A stretch of DNA of 64,000 nt from Strigamia acuminata (taxonomy: Eukaryota > Arthropoda > Chilopoda > Geophilomorpha > Linotaeniidae): NCBI GenBank assembly GCA_949358305.1, contig OX442314.1, forward strand, positions 28,877,118-28,941,117, given 5' to 3'. The position numbers and the translations under genes were made by a program. Shown in pieces: positions 10,986-24,295 of this stretch. Each line of letters starts with the position of its first letter. Position 1 is the stretch's first letter. Under the pieces are notes generated by a model. That model did not search any database. It saw nothing but the letters and a program-made list of their open reading frames with translations, and was not told the origin of the DNA.

Positions 10986-12136
10986 TTGTTGTGTCCGGAT
11001 TTTATGTCATTTATTGTCTTAATTAAAGTTAACAAAGTGTCTTTAATTTTTGCTTTTCTTGAATTTCAGCTTTTTAGATATTTTTACATATTAAACTTTC
11101 ATTTTTTGTGATTTATTAAAAGTTACAGTGTTTTCATGAATTTTAGTGTCTATGATATTGATATTATCTTTATTCATTGCTATTTAAAGTTTTATTACTT
11201 CTCTGTGTCTTATTTCTTTAATTCTTGCTCATTTTGTGTGATTTTGGATGATTTTTAGTGCATTCGTCGATTTACAGATCACTTGCGTAAGACGCGTGAC
11301 GTCATATTTCTTAATCTAGTTCGGTTGTGTTCAAACTTCTAACCTTTTGTTTGGACCTTATTCTTGTGTTATGGATAGGTTTTAGAATTGATTTAGACTA
11401 ATTTGGGGGTGATCTGTCGATTGGTTTGCTTTATTTTTGTCCCGGAACGGTCGTTTTGTCGTTTCGAGCGTTCGTTGTCGGTACGCACTTGTGCGCTGCT
11501 GACCGAGTTCATTCCGTTCGGCAAACGATTATTTTCAAGTGTTCTTTTAATAAATAGTGCTTTTGTTGTAGGAAATTACATTTCCTAATGTTATTTTATT
11601 CAATACAGTGTGTATTCTTGATTTTATTCTTGTGTTGAAATTCAAATGTCGTGTTTTGCCGCTCTAGCGGATTTGAAGTGGGCGCCATGCTGGATTTCCC
11701 CGCTAATTTCTTTATTTATCCATTTCATTTGTCTTTTTGAAAATGAATAAACGCCCCGGCGTTTATGCGAGGCAAGCCATAGTTTTTGTAGGTTCTTTCC
11801 TGATTAGGGTTACTTGTGACGTGCACGCGCGAGCTCGCCCGAGGACGCCAAAAAAAGCTCAAAAACGCCCCAAAACGCCTGAAAATCGCGCAACTCGAAG
11901 CAAAAAATTACAGTTTGAATTCAAATCAAAACTAACCACAAATACATGCTACAATTAGGTAAATTTTCAAATTTTTTATCAATAAATGATGACTTTCAAG
12001 AAGTATGACAACATTTGACAAAATTTAGACCAGTTGCATTTAAAAACTAAAATATTTTGTGTTTTACTTCAATTTTAAACCAAAAATGACGTCATTTTTT
12101 GTTTAAACCGGCGTTTATTTGAGGCAAACACGCCGC

Positions 12137-12531
12137 TGAGAACGCCAAAAAATGCTCAAAAACACTCCAAAAGGCCTGAAAATCGCGCAACTTGAGGCAA
12201 AAAATTAATTTTTCATCTTTGTTTCAACTTTTGTGACGTTTAAAATTGTGTTTTCAAGTTTTATGCCTCAAGTTGCATTGTCATCTGGCGTTTTGGGGCG
12301 TTTTGGGGCGTTCGCAGGCGTTTGCACGCGTTTTTTGGCATTGTCACTCACTCAAGTGGCCATTTTTAGCCAATTTTCGAAGTAAAAATGGCCTTTTTTT
12401 ATTAAAATGGCCATTTTCAGCCATTTGTCATAGTAAAAATGGCCATTTTCAGCCATTTTTTATAGTAAAAGTGGCCATTTTTCATCCAAAATGGCCGTTT
12501 TTCATCCAAAATGACCATTTTTATCATTGAC
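12137..12531. repeat. Foldback element in second duplication copy
   Basis: Copy-2 equivalent of 661-1055, without differences that I can see. Confidence 0.7.
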
Positions 12532-12851
12532 ACGCTATAAAAATGTAACGTTTCAATGGCGTTTTGACGAAACCGGTAAGTTTTGAAATTTCCCGTGTCC
12601 CGTTATTGTGACTCCTCGTCCGGTTTCTCAGAACCGAAACCCTAATACAGGTGAATTAGTGACGCCTAATTTGTTTCAACAAATAAAGCAAACAACATCT
12701 CGCCTCACTTCCAGTCTTGAAAATTAGTAAACGCCCCGGCGTTTATTCGAGGCAAGCCGTTGTTTTTACAGTAATTTCCTGGTTAGGGTTATTTTTTTTT
12801 TAACTCTTGAAGAAATAAGTTTGTTTTTTTCTCGCCTGCACGCGCGAGCTC

Positions 12852-13067
12852 GCATGAGAATGCTAAAAAATAAGCAAAAACGTTCTAAAACGCCCCAAAA
12901 CGCTTCAAAATGCTCCAAAAAGCCTGAAAATCGTGCCACTCAAAGCAAAAAATTATGTTTGCATGTTTTTTGCCTCAAGTTGCACGGTTATCTGGCGTTT
13001 TGGTGCGTTCTTGGGGCGTTTTGGTGCGTTCTTGGGGCGTTTTCGGGCGTTTTTTTGGCGTTGTCAC
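12852..13067. repeat. Foldback element in second duplication copy
   Basis: Copy-2 equivalent of 1376-1591, without differences that I can see. Confidence 0.7.
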
Positions 13068-14752
13068 TCACTCCCGCACTTTGCTGTCTTGTTTATTACA
13101 ATTTGGTTTAGCTGTTGTATTTATTTTTATTTGTTTTATGGTTATTTAATGTGTTTTTGTAGCATTCAAAATGTTTTGTTGCCTAATTTCTCGTTTTGGC
13201 GCCAACTGTTTGTTTGACAACGCCGTGTCAGAATTTAGGGATGATTCTGCTTTGGTTTCTAATTAAAAAAAAAATGTTGTTTTAATTTCAATTGTAACTG
13301 CTTATTATAACGTTATTATTAGTATTTTGTAAAGGTTCATTTTTTTTCCATGTTAATAAAAAATGAAGTAACTTTCGGTGAAAAAAAAAACAGTTAAATG
13401 CGGATCAAAATTAAACACACACGAGAAGTTTAATAAACGTCCCGGCGTTTATTCGAGGCAATACGGTACATTTGTGAAACCCAACTTGGAACCCGAAAAT
13501 AACGTGGGGCCGTCTGAACACCTGGATTTGAATTTTCGTCTACGCGCGCGCCGACGCATGGGGAATGCGGGGTGGGGTTCCTTCCCAGTGTTCCGAACGA
13601 GTCAATTTCACCCCGAAAATATCCCGAAATTGCTGATACATGCATTTCGAGCCAGAAATATTGATCTTCATGTAAATTTTGATTGTTTAGCTTTTTTTTG
13701 AAATTTTACAAATTTTTCTCATCTCCTGCCTTCCTCGCTCATTTAACACCAAAATGGCCTGCATTGAGGATTTTTCCCATAATCCTTTTCACACGTATGG
13801 AGCGCAAACAGTCGCAATAAATGAAATCAGCGGAATTCGGCCTTGAGTTTGCGACGCCATCTTGAATACGAGTAACAGCACAGTATGGTGTCAATTATTC
13901 GAACTGATCGTAAGGCATGGGACAAAAATTGATTAAAAACGAACAAACATGATTAAAAATCAACAAAAATCGACTGAAATCGGACAATAATCAATTCAGA
14001 ATGACAAATAACGATTAAAATTGGCAAAAATTGTCACAAATAGAGAAAAACCGATTAAAAATCAGCAAGAAACCAATAGAAATTGATAAAATCAAATAAA
14101 AATTAACAAATATCCATTTTGTTTGCTTTTAAACAAATTAAGAACTTTGAAAACACACGACAATTTTAAACAGTAAACACCGGGGTCAAATAAGCGCCGC
14201 TACTCGTTTAAACACCGGGGAGGTGTTAGTGAAGTGCCTCGAGTGGAGAAATTAATAAACGCTCGAGGCACCACGGTAGGCTTATTAAACACAAAATATG
14301 AAACGCTCGATCTTCAACAGGCGCACACGCCCGAGAACACCTCGGCATGCCTCAGCACTCTCCAAGAAACGAGAAAAACCAAGGCAAAAAAAAAAAAATA
14401 CACCAAAATTAGGACTAAAATCAAACACACATGGGGCCCGGAAGATTGATAACATCCCGGCATATATTCAAGGCAGTACGCCATGTTTTTTCCACCATTT
14501 TGTAAGTTTATTTCAATATTCATAAAGTTTATTGCTTTTTGTATCATTAGTAGTATTCCCTTGTGTGATGTGGTTTTATAAATATCACACACAACTGCTT
14601 CTGCTGTTTTCTTCACGTTTATGCTTCGTGTATGCACGTGAAGCCCTCGCACATCTTTTGAGCACCTGTACACATTTGGACACGCTCAAGGTGCTACATC
14701 GCGCGCTCAAACGCACTAGATCGCGCGCGCAAACGCGCTACATCACGCATAT

Positions 14753-15144
14753 TAGGGATAAGAACGGACCGGGATAGGGACTGGACTGGTAATGTTTGCC
14801 CTATGCGGATACGGGACGGGACGGGATTACAGTTGCTAAATTCGTACTGCGAGGCGGAGACAATTTTCTAATTCCAGTTGTTATTTATCACTATTAAGCC
14901 TAATATTGAGCCTGATAATGCTAAAATAAAGTAAATAAACAACAACAACAAACTCATTATTAAAAGTAAATTACACTGTATGACCAAAATATTGTTGTTT
15001 CTTTACTTTATTTTAGCATTATTAGGCCTAATATTAGGCTTAATACTGATTTATTTCAATTATGCAATCATACGCGCGTATTACGCTAACGTAATGGACC
15101 CGGGACGGGTCGGGACCCGAAAATTGGTCCCGTTCTCATCCCTA
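14753..15144. mobile_element. hAT-like MITE, copy in second duplication
   Basis: Identical to the MITE at 3277-3668, with the same ACGCATAT flanks. It was carried along by the large duplication rather than inserted separately. Confidence 0.8.
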
Positions 15145-17154
15145 ACGCATATATATCGCAGACATATCGCGCCCACGACAAAGCACAAACCCATGGCAGT
15201 CACCAAAGAATATTTACGCCGCTTCCACGCACGTTTTATTTTCTCACAGGCCTCTACACATTTAACTTGCGCGCGCACTTGCTACGTGCTCGTGTGGTCA
15301 CAATAAATACCTAATTTTCATTAAAATAACGAATGAACGAAATCACTTCAACCACACTTGCTACGGTCGACGCATCGACGGCGATTCGCATGCGTTACCC
15401 CAAATACCGATCAAAAATCGCAGAAAACACTAATCCCGACCCAAAAACCGCCAAAATTACCCTCAACACACCCCAACAACCTTCCACCACTTAAATTACA
15501 CCGGAAAAAAAACAATTTCAAACCGAAAAATCAACAAAAAAGGCCAAAAAAATATTGCAAACAAAGAGAAAAGATCAATTATCGAGGCAAATCCCCACCA
15601 CAAAACAACGCATCGCCGGTAAACACTTAAGCGTACAGTGCACAACACTACTGTTTATTTTCAATGATCCAATAAATAAAATTTGAAACAAAGTTGAGTG
15701 GAATTGTACGTTTCTTGTATATTAAAGTTTTTATTTTGTTTGTTTACACTTAATTTTTTTTTTCCATCATAGAATGGCGACTCGATACTTTTGTAGCTCG
15801 AATTCACTTCGTAAACGTAATCGGTGTTCATCACGCGTCAATGCGCTCGTGCAATAGTATAGGCGCGCATACGATTTGATGCGCGCAAAACTTGCAAAAC
15901 TTGCACGGAATTTGGGCAATTTTTGACAATTTTCAGCAGATTTTTGCCTGTATTTGACAAATTTCAGAAGATTTTTGCCTATATTTGACAAATTTCAGAA
16001 GATTTCCTCAATCCTCAAACATTTGCTGAAATTTCTCATAAAATTTCTAAAATTAATTGAAATTTGTCTGAAATTTGTCTGCAATTTGTCAAATATTGTC
16101 AAAAATCCGTGGAAATTTGTCAAATACTGGCAAAAATCCATGTAAATTTGTCAAAAATTGCCATAATTCGGTGCAAATTGTGTTAGACATTGGAAAAATT
16201 TATTTTAACGCTTCCAACGCGCCAGTAAATCGCGCGTGCACACGCGTGGATTTTTCGTCATAGTTGGATGCGCGCAAACCTCACGTAACTTGCGCCAAAA
16301 TTTGGCAATTTTTGACAAATTTCAGCAGATTTTTGCCAGTATTTGACAAATTTCCACTGATTTTTGACAATATTTGACCCAACAACTGCGCCACGTTCCA
16401 GGCGCCGGTTTAGGCATTTTAGACCCGTTTTAGACCGTTTTAGATGGCGAAAACGTTCTCTCCATCATTTTCTACCCCTGGGTGAGGTTTTCAGCGTTCA
16501 TGATTGATGAAAAAGCTGTTTTCTAACTAGCTGTCCCATTGCTAGTTTTGGCGTCAGGTTTTAGCAACCTTCCGATCCGACTCTGTCGTCTGCACGACCT
16601 CCAAGACCGTTTTAGGGTTAATTTGAGTCAAATAATTCATTCTGGGATTGTTTTGGGTTTTTTACAAGTGTGTTTTTGTAGTTTTTATTGGTTTCAAACA
16701 TTGTCAATTCTTTATACAAGTGTAACTTTCATTTCTCTGTATTTTGAGAACTTTGCATTGCAGCAAAGTTCATTTCTTGCCCCTTAATTATTGTGTAATT
16801 GTTGGTTTTCAAGCCCGTTTTTTAACAATAACTTTATTTGAAGTGCCTATTGTTTCAGGCACGTGCTTCCACGTGCCTTTTATTGTTGAGCAATTTCTTG
16901 GGCAGTTGCGCTCCTGTTGCTAGCATTACCGCGCGTTCTCCGCGCGCGTACTCGCGCGTTTCGCATCACACACATTCGGGTTCAATGGCCTATCGCGGCG
17001 GCACATTGTGTGGCATAGCGCGGCACGTTGCAATTACGTGACGTGGCACGTTGCTGTTACGTGACGCAATAGCCAGTATTTAAGCAGGGGATTCCATCAT
17101 CGTTTACACAAATGCGCATTGCAACGTGGAGGCGCATTCGAGTCCTTTTCCCAA

Positions 17155-19872
17155 GCGTTGAAAAAGGACAAAACTCGTATTCGATTCGAAAGCGAATCGA
17201 ATACGATTTTTGTCCTTTTTCAACGCAAAATTGTATTCGATTCGCTTTCGAATCGAATACGAGTTTTGCCCTTCTTCAACGCGAAATCGTATTCGACTCG
17301 TTTTCGAGTCGAATGCGAATTTTGCCCTTCTTCAACGCGAAATCGTATTCGACTCGCTTTCGAATCGAATACGAGTTTTGCCCTTCTTCAACGCGAAATC
17401 GTATTCGACTCGTTTTCGAGTCGAGTACGAATTTTGCCCTTCTTCAACGCGAAATCGTATTCGATTCGCTTTCGAATCGTATACGAGATGGTCGATTTTT
17501 GTTTCCCGGACTTTGATTCGTATTCGAGTTGTTACGAGTTCGTATTTTGATCGTATTCGTATTCGAATCGAATTCGAATCGTATTCGAATCGAATACGAA
17601 TCGAATTCGAGTCGTATTCGAGATGGTCGATGATTTCCACTCGCTCGTATACGCGTTGTATACGAGCTCGTATTTTGATCGTAATCGTAAACGAATCGTT
17701 TACAAGTCGTATACAAGTTGTATACGACGTGTATACACCTCGTATACGAACGAAGTTTGTGAAAACACAATTTCCAAATAAGACGTATGTGACTACTATG
17801 TGTTTTCATGTCGTAGTAAGTATCCGGTGGATTTTCCAAACTTCGTTCGTATACGAGGTGTATACACGTCGTATACAACTTGTATACGACTTGTAAACGA
17901 TTCGTTTACGATTACGATCAAAATACGAGCTCGTATACAACGCGTATACGAGCAAGTGGAAATCATCGACCATCTCGAATGCGACTCGAATACGATTCGA
18001 ATACATCTCGAATACATCTCGAATACGAGTCGTACGAGTCAAAGTCCGGGAACGGGTCATCGACTATCTCGTATTCGAGTTGTTACGAGTTCGTATTTTG
18101 ATCGTATTCGTATTCGAATCGAATTCGAATCGTATTCGAATCGAATACGAATCGAATTCGAGTCGTATTCGAGATGGTCGATGATTTCCACTCGCTCGTA
18201 TACGCGTTGTATACGAGCTCGTATTTTGATCGTAATCGTAAACGAATCGTTTACAAGTCGTATACAAGTCGTATACGACGTGTATACACCTCGTATACGA
18301 ACGAAGTTTGGAAAATCCACCGGACACTTACTACGACATGAAAACACATAGTAGTCACATACGTCTTATTTGGAAATTGTGTTTTCACAAACTTCGTTCG
18401 TATACGAGGTGTATACACGTCGTATACGACTTGTATACGACTTGTAAACGATTCGTTTACGATTACGATCAAAATACGAGCTCGTATACAACGCGTATAC
18501 GAGCGAGTGGAAATCATCGACCATCTCGAATACGACTCGAATTCGATTAGTATTCGATTCGAATACGATTCGAATTCGATTCGAATACGAATACGATCAA
18601 AATACGAACTCGTAACAACTCGAATACGAGATAGTCGATGACCCGTTCCCGGACTTTGACTCGTACGACTCGTATTCGAGATGTATTCGAGATGTATTCG
18701 AATCGTATTCGAGTCGCATTCGAGATGGTCGATGATTTCCACTCGCTCGTATACGCGTTGTATACGAGCTCGTATTTTGATCGTAATCGTAAACGAATCG
18801 TTTACAAGTCGTATACAAGTCGTATACGACGTGTATACACCTCGTATACGAACGAAGTTTGGAAAATCCACCGGACACTTACTACGACATGAAAACACAT
18901 AGTAGTCACATACGTCTTATTTGGAAATTGTGTTTTCACAAACTTCGTTCGTATACGAGGTGTATACACGTCGTATACGACTTGTATACGACTTGTAAAC
19001 GATTCGTTTACGATTACGATCAAAATACGAGCTCGTATACAACGCGTATACGAGCGAGTGGAAATCATCGACCATCTCGAATACGACTCGAATTCGATTC
19101 GTATTCGATTCGAATACGATTCGAATTCGATTCGAATACGAATACGATCAAAATACGAACTCGTAACAACTCGAATACAAATCAAAGTCCGGGAAACAAA
19201 AATCGACCATCTCGTATACGATTCGAAAGCGAATCGAATACGATTTCGCGTTGAAGAAGGGCAAAATTCGCATTCGACTCGAAAACGAGTCGAATACGAA
19301 TTCGCATTCGACTCGAAAACGAGTCGAATACGATTTCGCGTTGAAGAAGGGCAAAATTCGCATTCGACTCGAAAACGAGTCGAATACGATTTCGCGTTGA
19401 AGAAGGGCAAAACTCGCATTCGACTCGAAAACGAGTCGAATACGATTTCGCGTTGAGAAAGGGCAAAATTCGCATTCGACTCGAAAACGAGTCGAATACG
19501 ATTTCGCGTTGAAGAAGGGCAAAACTCGCATTCGACTCGAAAACGAGTCGAATACGATTTCGCATTCGACTCGAAAACGAGTCGAATACGATTTCGCGTC
19601 GAAGAAGGGCAAAATTCGCATTCGACTCGAAAACGAGTCGAATACGATTTCGCGTTGAAGAAGGGCAAAACTCGCATTCGACTCGAAAACGAGTCGAATA
19701 CGATTTCGCGTTGAGAAAGGGCAAAATTCGCATTCGACTCGAAAACGAGTCGAATACGATTTCGCGTTGAAGAAGGGCAAAACTCGCATTCGACTCGAAA
19801 ACGAGTCGAATACGATTTCGCGTCAAAGAAGGGCAAAATTTGCATTCGACTCGAAAACGAGTCGAATACGAG
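17155..19872. repeat. Nested palindromic array, copy 2 (one extra 551-bp module)
   Basis: Same as 5679-7845, but with three palindrome centres (near 17798, 18349 and 18900) instead of two. The extra 551 bp equals exactly one centre-to-centre step, so the array changes length by whole inverted modules. Confidence 0.85.
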
Positions 19873-20231
19873 ATCATTTTTTGATCTGGGTCGTGAATGC
19901 GTCCGTATGTCACGCGAACGCGTGTTGGAGTCGATTCCGAGTTCGTATTCCATCTTGAACGCGCATTGGAGACGTAAACCAGTTTATTTTACCCACTCTC
20001 GCTCGATCCCGCTTCATCGCTCCTTGTCGCTCCTGTGAAAAAAAATACATGAGAATGTGCAGAAATGAACCTTCCAATACTCACATGAAAATTGACAACC
20101 TTGACACAAAACAGTCTATTGACACTCCCAACACCACCCCGGACGTTTTCCGGAAGAGTTTGGTCCACCCGGAATCCCCAGAATAGTCGCCCCCGAAATG
20201 CGGATTTCACGGAAGCCAATCCGCGAAAAGG

Positions 20232-20490
20232 TTAAAAGCGCACAGTGTATCCCCACAAATCACCATTGTTGAAGGTGCACACGCTCAACAATTGGTTGAT
20301 TCCGCTCAATTTGAAGCGGATGCAGAGAACGAGGCTCGACAAGCCATTCGCGAGAGACGGAGGAAGCTGGCGGAAAGAGAAGCGCAAGCTCTCGAGTACG
20401 GCAGAACCCAGCCCAATCCGACGACTCCCGAGGAGGTAGAAATAGTTGACCGAGCCCTGAGAGCACATCGATATGCTTTCCACTCGCAAC
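20232..20490 (+). pseudogene. Fragment of element A gag joined to the duplication edge
   Basis: These 259 bases are the reverse complement of 38590-38848, an internal part of the element A gag frame. On the plus strand they read in frame with that gag (…QFEADAENEARQAIRERRR…). One silent base difference is visible (ACG here, ACT there, near 20427). The fragment begins exactly where the duplication copy ends and stops exactly at the N gap, so it is either a truncated insertion continuing into the gap or a chimeric contig end. No start, stop or LTR is present. Confidence 0.85.
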
Positions 20491-20690
20491 NNNNNNNNNN
20501 NNNNNNNNNNNNNNNNNNNNNNNNNNNNNNNNNNNNNNNNNNNNNNNNNNNNNNNNNNNNNNNNNNNNNNNNNNNNNNNNNNNNNNNNNNNNNNNNNNNN
20601 NNNNNNNNNNNNNNNNNNNNNNNNNNNNNNNNNNNNNNNNNNNNNNNNNNNNNNNNNNNNNNNNNNNNNNNNNNNNNNNNNNNNNNNNNN
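20491..20690. other. Assembly gap of 200 N
   Basis: Exactly 200 unknown bases, a conventional placeholder length; the true size is unknown. It joins a gag fragment on the left to an unrelated LTR-like fragment on the right. Confidence 0.99.
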
Positions 20691-20790
20691 GCCACACCAA
20701 ACGGTTAATTAATGGACTCACCCCAGCCAAATTGGGGTGAATTATGCTAGGGGAGTTTTCCTCCCTTAATTATGTAACTTGGTTTGACCG
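20691..20790. mobile_element. LTR fragment related to the solo LTR at 25120-26488
   Basis: The stretch with CCAGCCAAATTGGGGTGAA, TAGGGGAGTTTTCCTCCC and TTATGTAACTTGGTTTG closely matches about 26305-26395 in the solo LTR. Its left end is lost in the gap. Confidence 0.65.
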
Positions 20791-21830
20791 TCTTGTTGAA
20801 ACACATATTGGCCACATCAATATCACCCAATTTCGGCAAATTCAAATATTGTCTTATTCCATAAATAACCCTATCCTATGCACTTTATGATTCAATAAAA
20901 AAATAACAGTCTAAAGACTAAAAATTTTTCTATTTAATTCAAATCTTGCATAATTTTGGGTATGGTTCAAAGTTATATTGCAATGGATTATAAAGTATTG
21001 TGAAATGTATTGGGTTTGACAAAGCACTTGAAAATGTATTTTTTAATACATTTTGTAAAATGTATGATGAAATGCATTCCATTACTATTTGTCAAATACG
21101 CATGCATTGTGAATATACATATTTACAAAATATGTTTTAAAATATATTTTAAAGTACTATTGTTAGAGAATTGTATTTGTAAATGCATTGTCAAAATATA
21201 TATTTTTTGATTGTATTATTCATGCATTAATTACTGCATGAATAATATACAGTATTTCAATTCCGCGAAAAGCAATATATTTTGGAATAGATCTTGAAAT
21301 GCATTTGGGAAGGCATTAATTGGGCAAATCCAAATGAAATATGAACCATATGCGATAATAAAACAGCAGTAACAAAGAAAATAAAAGAAAAAAGAAAAAA
21401 GCAGTTTCAGGCTGAAAAAAATGCCATTTTGAGCATGAAAAATGCCGATTTGAACATGAAAAATGCCGATTTGAAGCTGAAAAACGCTGAAAGGCAAAAA
21501 CAAAAAACAGACAGCAGACCAACAGTCAGTTGAACTAAAGAAGGAGAAGTCAATGGCTAAAAGCAGAAGCAAAGACGTTTGAAGAACAATCCTAAACCAT
21601 ACATTAATAAATTCCGTTGTATTTGTCATGTGATACATTAATGATTACAATGTACAGATTAGTTTAGTATACCTACAGTAACATGTTTAAGACAATTTTG
21701 CATCGTATCTTTGAATTTATTATTTGTTGACCCAAGCTTTAAGTCAAAAACTTATTTTCCATTCCTGAAAGTAGTTACCAGTATGCTTGCAACTAAAATG
21801 TTTTTATTATCGAAAACTATTTATTCGCAG
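20791..21830. other. No gene seen; AT-rich upstream region of the channel gene
   Basis: AT-rich. About 21421-21485 has three 21-bp units (ATGCCGATTTGAACATGAAAA-like, varying). From about 21580 the sequence resembles the region upstream of the second channel copy (ACAATCCTAAACCA, then AATAAATTTCGTTG-like, then GTCATGTGATACATTAATG). In the second copy a GTAAGT donor-like sequence follows CAAGCT (near 63666); here the same place reads TTAAGT (near 21738). Confidence 0.5.
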
Positions 21831-21837
21831 ATGCAAC

Positions 21838-23596
21838 ATGAGAAGACAAGTCAGACCCAGACGAGTCACATATGAAAAACAACCTATTAAAAAACTTCAA
21901 ACTGATTTTTTGGGATTGAATAAATTGTGTGATCATTCACACAGCGGATTTTTCAAACTGGTTTGGTTCCTACTTGTCGTGGCTTGCTTCACTGCTTGTT
22001 TGTTCCAAATTTACACGCGTGTGAGCGTTTACCTTGATGGGGCAATTACGCAGGAAGTAGAATTCCGACCCCAAAAATCTTTTTCATTTCCTTCGATCGC
22101 TATATGCAATATGCACATACATTATCTAATGAGTTATATAGGAAATCAACCAAACACAATAAATAAGAAGACACGTGACTTAATCAACAGCGATGTCGAC
22201 GAATTATGGACTACATTGGGTAGAATAAATCTCGACCACTTTTGCGCCGTAAGTAAAATTAAACTGCATTTTCATTTAACTAAGGTTTGGCATAAAAATC
22301 AGTAACAGTTTAATCTACTTGTAATTGTTTATATCCTCAGGGAACAGCATACTTTAGACGCATTTGTGGAAAAAAACTTTTTGAGAAAATGACAGCATAC
22401 TCCGTTAATACCGCAATTGGAAATTGTGTGATGCTTAACATGAGTAATATGTAGAATATATCAGATTATTGAAAACGTTATAGCGAAAAAGTTTCTACAG
22501 GCTTGCATTTTTCATATGTATTGCCATGAATAACCGCCACAGAGGTTACATCCACTCTTCAATAGGAATGCTGCCAAAAGGAAATCGTCCCAATTTCCTG
22601 TTTTCAGCCTATCTCTGGGCAACGATCAGTTTCCTGTAGAAACCTGTTTGCAATAACGTTTACAAACTATGTCAGAAATTCGATTGAATAGCAATTATAC
22701 AATTACAGATGAAAAAATGGTGTACAAAGGTCCATTCACTTTTTTAAATTTGGGCTGGAACACTGTCGAGGCTCCCTATGATGTACCAATTCTATTGGTA
22801 AGGTTATACATATGAGGAAAACAAGAAACGGAAAATGTGTATAAAATGGGACAGTTTCTTTCAGTTTTCTCTCCACAGTGATACTTTCCAGCATGTGTAT
22901 GACGGCCTTGTTGTATCTGAAGATCCCAATACCGATTTTTATACAGAGTACCGAATATTTGAAAAAGAGGTGCAGTAATACAATTATAAAAAGAAATGAA
23001 TGCTTTCCTATATCAATCCAAATTTTAGTTTAAGAATTTGAATTCACCTCGCAATCCCTGTGCACCGGCAGAAGAAGTTACAACTTGCATAACTAATTGC
23101 TTAGACAAATTACTAGAAAAAGAGTTAACTTGTAGGTAAGGTTCCAATGCATGTAGGTTACAACTGTTTCATCCGGATGTTTGTGTAATCTCTCACTTTG
23201 TTTGACAGATTACCATTTTTTAATTCCACGCTACCACGCTGCACCAGATTTAATGAAATTGAGAAAGGATTTTGGACTAGTTGGGAAGCAGCAATCGAAA
23301 TGGTCAAAAATGTTAAACCTTGTCACTGTAAACGTAAATGTAACGAGATCAAATACACATTGAATAAGGAAACGGAGGCAAATAATGATAGCTCAAACAG
23401 AACAGGGTTGAATTTCCTTTTTTCAGCTGAAACACACGAAACGATTATAGAGCGACAAATGTTCTCGCTTTCAGCTTTGTTCAGTGAAATCGGTGGAAGC
23501 CTCGGTTTATACCTTGGCATCAGCATTTTCACAATTGCTGATCTCACTAGCTTTCTTGCCCGACTTTCAATTTCCAAGTTTAAACGCTTTTTCTAA
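21838..23596 (+). CDS. DEG/ENaC-family sodium channel subunit, six exons
   Basis: Amiloride-sensitive/degenerin-type cation channel subunit of the plasma membrane; the family forms trimers. I assign exons 21838-22248, 22341-22443, 22709-22797, 22865-22969, 23029-23135 and 23209-23596, all with GT-AG introns and compatible phases, giving 400 residues. After a short cytoplasmic N-terminus, TM1 is at about residues 40-65 (FFKLVWFLLVVACF…), then the family signature FPSIAICN near 83-90, GNCVMLN near 164, a Cys-rich ectodomain and CRLPFF near 271. Before TM2 comes GGSLGLYLGIS, which carries the GxS selectivity-filter motif. A polyadenylation signal AATAAA (23600-23605) follows the TAA immediately. 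The protein is shorter than most family members (usually 500 or more), mainly in the ectodomain. The ATG is chosen because acceptor TTCGCAG lies just upstream (21830) and the start context matches the paralogue; a non-coding upstream exon is possible. Exon 4 could be read differently, but only acceptor 22864 keeps the frame. Confidence 0.85.
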
Positions 23597-23606
23597 AATA
23601 ATAAAT

Positions 23607-24295
23607 TCCGCTTCAGTTAAGATTTCAGTAAGCCAAATCAAATGTACCATACAATAAGTCAATTTCTGCACCTTTAGAAATGATAAAAAGAAATCCTCCA
23701 GCAGTGTTTAATAAATAATAAGGTTTGAATGAGGCGTATAAATGGGTTTGCTCTCGTTTAGAAAGACTCCCAAAGCACGTCCGTCGACGTCAATCGGTCA
23801 CAAAATTAACAACAACACACTACACCAACACTTTGCTCTGCCCACCTACCAAAATTATTCTACCAAGTCAAAAAAACAATCCATTATTTCTCATTGATCA
23901 GTCGCACATTACTGTTCGCTTTCTCACGTATTCTAATAAAGTCCCAAAAAGTATTTCACTTTATTGAAAGAGAGCACATTAGAACGTTTCAACTGTCAAT
24001 TAATGTAATTGTATTCTGTATAATTCATTATGTGCAAGTACGGTGAAGTAAAAAAAAAACTGTACCCTCACTTTATGCTGGCAATTGAAATTGTAAGTAA
24101 TTTTGTATTTTGCCACTAGGGAAAACACAAGACACAAAACATGTGTATATTACTTGTAATGCAGACTACTGAGGGTATACAAGTATTATCACCTGTTGAT
24201 GTCTGGTGTTTAAACTAGTGGAAAAACAGAAAATTACTCACAATTTCAATTGCTAGACTAGAGGGAGGGTCCAATTGTTTTAATACCCGACTGTA
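23607..24295. other. No gene seen downstream of the channel gene
   Basis: AT-rich 3' flank, with further AATAAA-like sequences near 23710. No supported feature. Confidence 0.5.

Larger units (their letters stand above)
11477..20231. repeat. Long tandem duplication, copy 2
   Basis: Second copy of 1-8204. The sub-features of copy 1 recur here: foldback elements at 12137-12531 and 12852-13067, MITE at 14753-15144, TTTGACAAATTT-type foldbacks at about 15909-16384, promoter-like stretch at about 17032-17116, palindromic array at 17155-19872. Differences seen are one extra 551-bp array module (about 18350-18900) and an isolated change inside it (GATTAGTATTCG near 18547 where the sister modules read GATTCGTATTCG). 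The block stops at 20231 and joins directly to a retroelement gag fragment. Confidence 0.9.
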
